Origin: Rickettsiales bacterium
GTDB taxonomy: Bacteria > Pseudomonadota > Alphaproteobacteria > Rickettsiales > UBA8987
DNA: 6,829 nt
Direction of reading: 5' to 3'
Assembly: GCA_020631295.1 (NCBI GenBank)
Contig: JAHDHN010000070.1
Span: 1-6,829 of the forward strand
Part shown: piece by piece, positions 1 through 5,475 of the stretch
Position numbering within the stretch: position 1 is the first letter of the stretch
Layout: each line of letters begins with the position of its first letter
The notes under the pieces: generated by a model
Database searches by the model: none
Seen by the model: the letters and a program-made list of their open reading frames with translations, nothing else
Told to the model about the DNA's origin: nothing
Program-made: the position numbers and the translations under genes

Positions 1-79
1 ACGCAATAGATTATGCCTTTAAATATACGTAATTATAAAACTAAAATACTATAATCCTATTCAGCCAAAACAGGAATTA

Positions 80-1579
80 TTGCCCGTAAAGCAGCTTAAT
101 TTAGAGCATATGCCAGAGCCTTTACAGCTTAGAATTTTGGATATTGCCCACCGTATGCAATGCCCTGTGGATTATGTGGCTGCTAGTATGGTTGTGGCGC
201 TTGGTTCTGTAATTGGTGCAAGATGTGCCATGAAGCCTAAAAAGGAAGATGATTGGAAAATTATCCCTAATATTTGGGGTGGTGTTGTGGGAAAGCCCAG
301 CACATTAAAAACGCCATCATTAAGTGAGGTGATAAAGCCAATTCATACGCTTGAGAGATTATGCCAGAAAGATTTGGCAGAATTGCTATTGAAATATAAA
401 GTTAAATGCAAAGCCTTAGATGCAGAATCTAATGCTTTGAAAAGCGATTTAACCGCTATGCATAAAGGGCGTTACAAAGGCGAAAAAACCGAAGAAGACA
501 TATCCCAACGTCAGCTTGAAATAGAAAAAGAGCGAGAGCAAAAACCAGAAGCCAAACGCTTTATAACCAACGATGCAACAATTGAAAAACTAAGCGAGAT
601 TTTATCTGCAAATCCGCATGGTATTTTGGTATTTCGTGATGAATTAATGGGGCTGTTAAAAAGCTGGGAAAAAGAAGGGCATGACGCTGACCGTGCCTTT
701 TTCCTAGAGGCTTGGAACGGCAATGGCAGTTACACAACCGATAGAATTGGCCGTGGTACAGTGCATACTAAAAATGTATGCGTAGCGATTCTTGGCGGCA
801 CACAGCCCGAGAAATTGGCTTCATATCTGCATCACTCTTTACGCAATGTAGGCAATGATGGTTTGCTACAGCGGTTCCAGCTATTGGTATATCCTGATCC
901 AGTAAAAGACTGGAAGTTAATTGATAAATCTCCTGATTTTGATGCTAAACACACCACACAAGAGGTGTTTCAATCACTTTGTGATAATGATTATATATCG
1001 CTTGGTGCAGAGGATTATGAAAGCGAGCCAAGGCCATACTTTACCTTTGATGAAGATGCTCAAAAGTTATTTTATGAATGGTTGCATGACCTGCAATTAA
1101 ACAAGCTTGATAACCCCCATGAAGAATCACTCATTGTTGAGCATTTAAGCAAATATCGTAAATTGATGCCTGCATTATCGCTGATTTTTCATCTAGCAGA
1201 TTGTGTGTGTAATAATAAAACTGGCAAAGTTAGTCTGCAAGCTACACAGCATGCCATCGAATGGTGTGAATATCTAGAAACCCATGCAAGGCGTATCTAT
1301 AATATGGTGCTAGATAGTACAGCACCCTCGGCTGCAAGGTTAGCTATCAGGCTACAACGCAAAGATTTAGAAGATGGTTTTTGCGTGCGAGATATTTACC
1401 GTAAAGGTTGGACATATCTCTCGGATAAGGAGCTTGCAGAAGCAGCATGCGATGAGTTGGTGAAACTTGGCTGGCTGTATGAATCAGTTGTGCCATTATC
1501 TGGCAAACGTACCCGTGTAACTTACCTGATTAATCCTAAAATTCATCAACATAAACAGGAGGTAAGCCATGCCTTATAA
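80..1579 (+). CDS. DUF3987 (YfjI-like) P-loop ATPase / helicase-like protein of a mobile element
   Basis: This is a DUF3987-family protein, 499 residues from the TTG at 80. The family is found in prophages and integrative elements and is thought to act as a replicative helicase, often fused to or next to a primase; function here is inferred. Visible landmarks: the conserved opening around residues 22-62 (DIAHRMQCP, then VALGSVIG and the DDW motif), a P-loop-like GKPSTLKTPS at 71-80 (in place of a strict Walker A), a Walker B-like GILVFRDEL at 181-189, GGTQPEKL at 239-246, and an arginine-finger-like segment GLLQRFQLLVYPD at 261-273. A charged helical insert lies at about 95-160. The last ~80 residues look like a winged-helix tail. 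The start is uncertain: TTG 80 has AGGA at 72-75, ATG 110 is the first ATG, and the frame is open back to a stop at 20-22, with family-like residues before 80. The stop overlaps the next gene by 11 bases. Confidence 0.85.
   Translation: MPVKQLNLEHMPEPLQLRILDIAHRMQCPVDYVAASMVVALGSVIGARCAMKPKKEDDWKIIPNIWGGVVGKPSTLKTPSLSEVIKPIHTLERLCQKDLAELLLKYKVKCKALDAESNALKSDLTAMHKGRYKGEKTEEDISQRQLEIEKEREQKPEAKRFITNDATIEKLSEILSANPHGILVFRDELMGLLKSWEKEGHDADRAFFLEAWNGNGSYTTDRIGRGTVHTKNVCVAILGGTQPEKLASYLHHSLRNVGNDGLLQRFQLLVYPDPVKDWKLIDKSPDFDAKHTTQEVFQSLCDNDYISLGAEDYESEPRPYFTFDEDAQKLFYEWLHDLQLNKLDNPHEESLIVEHLSKYRKLMPALSLIFHLADCVCNNKTGKVSLQATQHAIEWCEYLETHARRIYNMVLDSTAPSAARLAIRLQRKDLEDGFCVRDIYRKGWTYLSDKELAEAACDELVKLGWLYESVVPLSGKRTRVTYLINPKIHQHKQEVSHAL
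1557..1562 (+). promoter_or_regulatory. Consensus ribosome binding site AGGAGG
   Basis: A perfect AGGAGG lies six bases before the ATG at 1569, inside the 3' end of the DUF3987 gene. It is the strongest Shine-Dalgarno match in the window and the main reason to accept the short gene that follows as real. Confidence 0.75.
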
Positions 1580-1802
1580 CCCTCCTGAAATATCAGATAA
1601 CAAGGATTTTTTAGAGCAGGATAAATTGTTCAAAAAGATTCAGAAACAAGTGGATGAATTATACGGAAACGAGCTTAATGAGTTCGAATCATTCAATGCG
1701 ACCCGCAACTTGATAGGGTTAGTGGAAACATTGCTTGATATCAGCAATACAACTGAAAACGAGGTACATCATGACAAATTACAAGGACATAACGGGATTT
1801 AA
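1569..1802 (+). CDS. Small acidic protein of unknown function, between helicase and recombinase
   Basis: The protein has 77 residues and matches no family I recognise. It starts at an ATG six bases after AGGAGG, overlaps the end of the DUF3987 gene by 11 bases, and overlaps the start of the recombinase (ATG 1771) by 32 bases, so the three genes are likely translated from one message with coupling. The composition is acidic and mostly helical (for example KLFKKIQKQVDELYG near residues 19-33 and a leucine-rich stretch LIGLVETLLDI near 48-58), with no signal peptide, membrane segment or cysteine motif. Its place directly before a serine recombinase would suit a recombination directionality factor or a regulator, but nothing in the sequence shows this. 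Confidence 0.6.
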   Translation: MPYNPPEISDNKDFLEQDKLFKKIQKQVDELYGNELNEFESFNATRNLIGLVETLLDISNTTENEVHHDKLQGHNGI

Positions 1803-3438
1803 ATCGAGTGTGAATAAAGCGGTTATTCTCTCTCGTGTATCCACTAAAGAACAAGAAGAAGGCTATTCTATTGCAGCACAACGGCACAGGCTAGAGCAAT
1901 ATTGCGAACGCAAAGGGCTAAAAGTGCTACAAATCTTCGATTTGGTGGAATCATCAACCAAAGGTTCGCGCAAAGCATTTATGGAAATGATCAAGTTTGT
2001 GAAAAAACAACGATCACCCATTGCCATTGTTGCCGATAAAGTGGATCGGGTACAACGCAGCTTTAAAGAGTTTCCTATGCTAGATCAACTTGTGCAAGCA
2101 GGAAAGATTGAACTGCATTTCAATACTGAAAATTACATTATTCACAAAGATTCAGTATCACAAGAGCGGTTAATGTGGAGCATTGGCGTGGTGATGGCAC
2201 AAAGCTATGTGGATAGCCTTAGAGATAATGTAAAACGGAGCTTTGACCAAAAAATACGCCAAGGAGAATGGATTGGCGTTGCACCTATTGGTTATTTAAA
2301 TGCCAAAGATGAACATGGCAGAAGTACCGTTATTCTAGACCCTGAAAGAGCACCTCTTATGCGCAAAGTATTCGAGGAATATGCAACAGGAAATTATAGC
2401 CTGCATACGCTTGCGGAATACACCAAGAAAATTGGCTTAATCAATCTGCGTGGCAATAAGAGCTATATGAATAGATCGCAACTAAATTACATTATGCGCA
2501 ATCCATTTTACTATGGTGCTATGCGTATCAAAGGTAAATTATACCCACATGTGTACGATAAATTGATTTCAAAGCAATTATTTGAGCAATGTGAAGCAGT
2601 TCGCACAGGGTGGTGTAGAAAGCCTCATAATTACAACATCCATGAATTTATCTTTAAAGGCCTGGTGCATTGCTCTGTTAGAAAGGGTGTTGCCCATATG
2701 GATCAAAAACGCCGTACCAACAAGTCAGGCTATCATGAGTGGAATTATGTGATTGTAGGCGACCCTGATAGGCCCAAAAAGAAAATGTGGATAAGGGAAG
2801 AAGATTTACTGGAAATGGTAACCAATGCCTTTCGTGAGTTACATGTACCAGAGCATCTAATGGAGGATGTTTATAATTACATTAAGCAAACAAATCAGCA
2901 TGAAAGAGATTTCCACAGAAAGCGTATTTCGGGGCTTAAAAAGGAATATACGGAACAGCAAAATAAGCTGGATAAATTGATGGATTTATTCATCGACGAA
3001 GCCATCACCAAAGATGAGCATGATCGCAAGAAATTACAGCTTAAAGAGCGACAGCAAGCAATCACTTTAGAAATTGAAGAAGTAACCAACGCTGATGATA
3101 TTTACCGAGAAACAGTAACAGACCTTGTAAGTATTGCCAGCCAAGCCCCACAGCTATTTAACAAAGCTAATCTGAAACAGAAAAGAAGACTGATAAATTT
3201 CGCCTTTTCGAACTTAACTTTAACAGGGCGAAACCTGCAGTATACGTGGAATAAACCCTTCGACTTGTTTGCCAAAAGTGGCAATTGTCCAGAATGGCTG
3301 GGGTGGCAGGATTCGAACCTGCGCATGGCGATACCAAAAACCGCTGCCTTACCGCTTGGCTACACCCCAACAACATTGTGGTACCAAAGGCCTGCAAAGG
3401 CATGCACATATGGCACCAAAGAGAAATTAACGTTTTGA
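1771..3438 (+). CDS. Large serine recombinase (integrase) whose 3' end runs through tRNA-Gln
   Basis: The protein has 555 residues from ATG 1771, chosen because GAGG (1761-1764) sits six bases upstream; a TTG at 1735 has no such site. The N-terminal resolvase domain (about 15-150) carries the catalytic serine S24 in the SRVSTKEQ motif, with R22 and the DRVQR arginines R93 and R96. The recombinase (PF07508-type) domain follows at about 165-280 (APIGYLNAKDEHG, NPFYYGAMRIKGK). The usual zinc ribbon region (about 290-335) keeps GLVHC but lacks the CxxC pairs. A charged coiled-coil segment spans about 375-440, followed by the normal family ending near KPFDLFAKS. It probably integrates and excises the element at the adjacent tRNA-Gln. 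Residues 509-533 are antisense tRNA including the CCA, and 534-555 come from flanking DNA and the end of rpsI, so the native C-terminus may differ in the excised circle. Confidence 0.9.
   Translation: MTNYKDITGFKSSVNKAVILSRVSTKEQEEGYSIAAQRHRLEQYCERKGLKVLQIFDLVESSTKGSRKAFMEMIKFVKKQRSPIAIVADKVDRVQRSFKEFPMLDQLVQAGKIELHFNTENYIIHKDSVSQERLMWSIGVVMAQSYVDSLRDNVKRSFDQKIRQGEWIGVAPIGYLNAKDEHGRSTVILDPERAPLMRKVFEEYATGNYSLHTLAEYTKKIGLINLRGNKSYMNRSQLNYIMRNPFYYGAMRIKGKLYPHVYDKLISKQLFEQCEAVRTGWCRKPHNYNIHEFIFKGLVHCSVRKGVAHMDQKRRTNKSGYHEWNYVIVGDPDRPKKKMWIREEDLLEMVTNAFRELHVPEHLMEDVYNYIKQTNQHERDFHRKRISGLKKEYTEQQNKLDKLMDLFIDEAITKDEHDRKKLQLKERQQAITLEIEEVTNADDIYRETVTDLVSIASQAPQLFNKANLKQKRRLINFAFSNLTLTGRNLQYTWNKPFDLFAKSGNCPEWLGWQDSNLRMAIPKTAALPLGYTPTTLWYQRPAKACTYGTKEKLTF
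3269..3284. repeat. Perfect 6-base inverted repeat next to the tRNA end
   Basis: TTGCCA, a four-base spacer AAAG, and TGGCAA form a short perfect stem inside the recombinase 3' coding region, ten bases from the encoded CCA of the tRNA. There is no T-run after it on either strand, so it is not a normal terminator. It might be part of the recombinase binding site at the element edge, a weak 3' stop for the tRNA transcript, or chance. Confidence 0.4.
3295..3369 (-). tRNA. tRNA-Gln (anticodon TTG), CCA encoded
   Basis: Read on the minus strand, all arms fold: acceptor TGGGGTG pairs perfectly with CACCCCA, the D-stem is GCC/GGC, the anticodon stem GCGGT pairs with ATCGC (one G-T pair) around the loop TTTTGGT, giving anticodon TTG (reads CAA, and CAG by wobble), and the T-arm is GCAGG, TTCGAAT, CCTGC. 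The discriminator is G at 3298 and the genomic CCA occupies 3295-3297. The gene lies 57 bases after the rpsI stop in the same direction, with no clear terminator between, so it may be co-transcribed with rplM-rpsI and released by processing. Its 3' end borders the mobile element, and the gene is intact, which means the insertion regenerated the tRNA 3' end. Confidence 0.97.
3295..3369. other. Candidate attachment (att) site within tRNA-Gln
   Basis: The junction between AT-rich element DNA and host DNA falls at the 3' end of this tRNA gene, and a site-specific recombinase is encoded directly beside it. In elements of this layout the crossover lies in the tRNA, often in the T-arm/3' half or the anticodon region, and the element brings a copy of the displaced part. 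The exact crossover cannot be placed without the other element end. Confidence 0.45.
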
Positions 3439-3897
3439 GAACTGGAAACGACGACGTGCTTTGCGACGACCGTATTTCTTACGCTCTACCACACGGCTAT
3501 CACGTGTTAAGAAACCACCGCGACGCAGTGCAATATGGTTGCCTTCTGGATCAAAATTATCCAATGCACGGCTAATACCGTGACGTACCGCACCCGCTTG
3601 GCCGGAAAGACCGCCGCCTACCACTGTAGCTACCACGTCAAATTTATTATCCGAATCCGTAGCAACAAACGGCTGATTGATGATCATGCGCAATACTGCA
3701 CGCTTGAAGTAATCTGCATTTTCTTTGCCGTTTACCGTTACTTTACCCGTACCAGGCTTGATCCACACGCGCGCAGAAGCATCCTTACGACGACCTGTGC
3801 CGTAAGCACGGCCCTGCTTGTCTAGCTTAGGCTCACGCTTTGCAGGCGCTTCCTGTTGTGTTTCTGTGTTTTCGGTTGCTTGTGCAATATCAATCAT
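3427..3897 (-). CDS. rpsI: 30S ribosomal protein S9 (uS9)
   Basis: S9 of the small ribosomal subunit, whose C-terminal tail reaches the decoding region and contacts tRNA in the P site. The 156-residue protein shows the family signatures YGTGRRKDASARVW (about residues 32-45), the glycine-rich GGGLSGQAGAVRHGI near 93-107, and the conserved basic tail ending RKARRRFQFSKR. About 25 extra acidic/glutamine-rich residues precede the core, compared with the 130-residue E. coli protein; such extensions are common in alphaproteobacteria. It begins 12 bases after the rplM stop, with a modest GAGAG site (3905-3909), so the two genes form the usual rplM-rpsI operon. Its last 12 bases overlap the end of the convergent recombinase frame. 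Confidence 0.97.
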   Translation of the reverse strand: MIDIAQATENTETQQEAPAKREPKLDKQGRAYGTGRRKDASARVWIKPGTGKVTVNGKENADYFKRAVLRMIINQPFVATDSDNKFDVVATVVGGGLSGQAGAVRHGISRALDNFDPEGNHIALRRGGFLTRDSRVVERKKYGRRKARRRFQFSKR

Positions 3898-3909
3898 AAG
3901 ATTACTCTC

Positions 3910-4383
3910 TTAAGCGTTGTCGTAATTAGTGTTTTTCTTGTTCTTCGCAGCAAAATCAATCACCGTTGGATTTTGCGCTGTATGCGGGTGCTCAGCTCCT
4001 GCATATACATGCAGATGTGTCATTTGCTTACGGCCCAGCGGATTACGCGTAATCATACGCTGTACCGCTTTGATGATCACACGCTCTGGGTGCTTGCCGG
4101 CCAAAATCTTGCCTGCAAATGCTTCTTTAATACCACCAGGGAAACCCGTATGGCGGAAGTAATTCTTTTTCGTACGCTTATTGCCCGTAAGCTTCACCTT
4201 CTCCGCATTGATGATAATCACATTATCACCCATATCCATATGCGGTGTGTAGCTTGGCTTATGCTTACCACGAAGGCGCATTGATACTTCTGCTGCTAGA
4301 CGTCCTAGCACCACATTTTCTGCATCAATCACACACCACTCGCGGTTGATATCCTTGGGAGTTGCTGTATATGTTTTGCGCAT
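3910..4383 (-). CDS. rplM: 50S ribosomal protein L13 (uL13)
   Basis: L13 is an early-assembling protein of the large ribosomal subunit. The 157-residue product matches the family throughout: REWCVIDAENVVLGRLA near the start, then GDNVIIINAEKVKLTGNK, FRHTGFPGG, and a C-terminal AGAEHPHTAQNP. The start is placed at ATG 4383 because GAGG (4390-4393 on the minus strand) lies six bases before it and the protein then opens MRKTYTATP, as expected for the family. An ATG twelve bases upstream (4393-4395) overlaps this Shine-Dalgarno site and has none of its own. It leads the rplM-rpsI operon from a near-consensus promoter facing away from rluD. Confidence 0.97.
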   Translation of the reverse strand: MRKTYTATPKDINREWCVIDAENVVLGRLAAEVSMRLRGKHKPSYTPHMDMGDNVIIINAEKVKLTGNKRTKKNYFRHTGFPGGIKEAFAGKILAGKHPERVIIKAVQRMITRNPLGRKQMTHLHVYAGAEHPHTAQNPTVIDFAAKNKKNTNYDNA

Positions 4384-4389
4384 TGCCTG

Positions 4390-4393
4390 CCTC
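4390..4393 (-). promoter_or_regulatory. Ribosome binding site deciding the rplM start
   Basis: GAGG on the minus strand, six bases before ATG 4383. It overlaps the alternative upstream ATG (4393-4395), which argues against use of that upstream codon. Confidence 0.6.
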
Positions 4394-4418
4394 ATTTAAC
4401 AAAAAATTAAGAGCGGGC

Positions 4419-4446
4419 TTTATAGCAACAGGAAAAACCGTGTCAA
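4419..4446 (-). promoter_or_regulatory. Near-consensus sigma70-type promoter for rplM-rpsI
   Basis: On the minus strand a perfect -35 TTGACA (4441-4446) is followed after 16 bases by -10 TATAAA (4419-4424). Transcription would start near 4412, giving a leader of about 29 bases to the rplM ATG at 4383. The -35 box overlaps the GTG start codon of the divergent rluD (4440-4442) and the spacer covers the rluD ribosome binding site, so the two divergent transcription units share this DNA. Confidence 0.75.
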
Positions 4447-5429
4447 CGCTTAAAACATATATAATAGACTCTAGCCTTGCCGGCAAACGGCTGGACCATG
4501 CAATTATAAGCCTGCTGGAGGAAAGCATCAGCCGCAGCCGTGCCCAGCAGCTTATAAAATCCGGGCATATTTTGGTGAATCAAACCGCACAAAAGCGGGC
4601 TTATGCGGTGGAAGAGGCCGATGCGATTCAGATCACCCTGCCCGATGCCACGCCCATGCATCTCTCGGCAGAACATATTCCGCTGGAGGTGGTGTATGAA
4701 GATGAAGCGCTGCTGGTGATCAATAAGCAGGCGGGCCTCACCGTGCATCCGGGCGCTGGGCAGCGTGATGGCACGCTGGTAAATGCGCTATTGCACCATT
4801 GTGGGGAAAGCCTTTCCGGCATTGGCGGTGTGGAACGGCCAGGTATTGTACACAGATTGGATAAAGACACGACAGGCCTGATGGTTATCGCCAAAACGGA
4901 TAATGCACACACCCATTTGGCGAATCAACTGCAGGAACGGCAGATTGAGCGGCGCTATCTTGCCTTTTGTTGGGGCACGCCGCCAGTGTTGGCTGGCACC
5001 ATAGAAACAGAGCTGGGCCGCCACCCGAAAGACCATCGCAAGCGCGCTGTAGTGCCGAATAAAGGCAAGCATGCCGTCACCCATTTTCATGTATTGGAGG
5101 CCTTTGGCACGCGCACGGCAAGCTTGATAGAATGCCGTTTGGATACCGGCCGTACGCACCAAATTCGCGTGCATTTAGCGCATAAGCGCTGCCCGCTGAT
5201 AGGAGACACACTCTATGGCGGCACACGCAATCACCCTAATATTACTCCCTTCCCGCGCCAAGCGCTGCATGCCTATAAGCTTTCATTTACCCATCCGCTC
5301 ACACACCATATTGTAGAATTCACCAGAGACTTTCGCCAATGTGAGGAAAACACAACACATAATGACGAAAATAGCGCAGGGTCTGACCTCATTGCACTGT
5401 ATAATCAGCTGAAAATGCTTGAAAAGTGA
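4440..5429 (+). CDS. rluD: RluA-family 23S rRNA pseudouridine synthase (RluD-like)
   Basis: It converts uridines to pseudouridine in RNA; RluD of E. coli modifies helix 69 of 23S rRNA (positions 1911, 1915, 1917). The 329-residue protein has an N-terminal S4 RNA-binding domain (about 15-75: AGKRLDHAI, SRSRAQQLIKSGHILVN) and a RluA catalytic domain with the motif HRLDKDTTGL at 138-147, in which D141 is the catalytic aspartate. LIECRLDTGRTHQIRVHLA and GDTLYGG further on are also typical. Length is close to E. coli RluD (326), with a divergent C-terminal tail. The start is GTG 4440, six bases after AGGA (4430-4433); an earlier in-frame TTG at 4362 lies inside rplM and adds residues unlike the family. 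The substrate could instead be that of another RluA paralogue, but the adjacent rpoH is a usual alphaproteobacterial neighbour of this gene. Confidence 0.9.
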   Translation: MSTLKTYIIDSSLAGKRLDHAIISLLEESISRSRAQQLIKSGHILVNQTAQKRAYAVEEADAIQITLPDATPMHLSAEHIPLEVVYEDEALLVINKQAGLTVHPGAGQRDGTLVNALLHHCGESLSGIGGVERPGIVHRLDKDTTGLMVIAKTDNAHTHLANQLQERQIERRYLAFCWGTPPVLAGTIETELGRHPKDHRKRAVVPNKGKHAVTHFHVLEAFGTRTASLIECRLDTGRTHQIRVHLAHKRCPLIGDTLYGGTRNHPNITPFPRQALHAYKLSFTHPLTHHIVEFTRDFRQCEENTTHNDENSAGSDLIALYNQLKMLEK

Positions 5430-5448
5430 GTGATAAACGCGCTATAAT
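5419..5448 (+). promoter_or_regulatory. Strong sigma70-type promoter for rpoH within the end of rluD
   Basis: TTGAAA (5419-5424), an 18-base spacer and a perfect TATAAT (5443-5448). The -35 box is formed by the last codons of rluD and the rluD stop (5427-5429) lies in the spacer. Transcription would begin near 5455, leaving a leader of only about 20 bases before the rpoH ATG at 5476. This gives rpoH housekeeping-type transcription independent of rluD. Confidence 0.7.
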
Positions 5449-5475
5449 ATGGGCGAAAATAACCATAAGGAAACT

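Larger units (their letters stand above)
1..3297. mobile_element. Right part of an integrated mobile element ending at tRNA-Gln
   Basis: The stretch carries a DUF3987 helicase-like protein, a small unknown protein and a large serine recombinase, all on the plus strand with overlapping ends, and stops against the 3' end (with encoded CCA) of a minus-strand tRNA-Gln gene. It is clearly richer in A and T than the housekeeping genes to its right. Recombinase plus replication-type ATPase beside a tRNA 3' end is the usual layout of an integrative element, either a degenerate prophage/satellite or an integrative plasmid. No structural, conjugation or cargo genes are visible, so its type cannot be settled. 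The left end and the second att copy are outside the window. The right border is inferred from the tRNA edge; the true crossover probably lies within the tRNA gene. Confidence 0.7.

Noticed and set aside
3..32. End of an upstream gene (nine codons then TAA at 30-32)
   Set aside because: Too short to identify; could equally be noncoding DNA, so not listed as a feature.
50..55. TATAAT before the DUF3987 gene
   Set aside because: No acceptable -35 at a proper distance; AT-rich DNA gives such matches by chance.
1735..1770. Upstream TTG start for the recombinase
   Set aside because: No Shine-Dalgarno before it; ATG 1771 has GAGG at the right distance and gives a normal N-terminus.
3285..3575. 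Open plus-strand frame across the tRNA and the rpsI 3' end (contains GFEPAHGD)
   Set aside because: It is the antisense reading of tRNA-Gln and rpsI; the GFEPA-like residues come from the T-arm and there is no ribosome binding site.
3856..4284. Long plus-strand open frame opposite rplM
   Set aside because: Antisense shadow of the clear rplM gene; the translation has no family features.
4362..4439. Upstream TTG start for rluD
   Set aside because: It lies within rplM and adds residues unlike the family; GTG 4440 has a good ribosome binding site.
5449..5475. Upstream ATG for rpoH
   Set aside because: It follows directly on the TATAAT box, so the mRNA from that promoter would not contain it, and it has no ribosome binding site.
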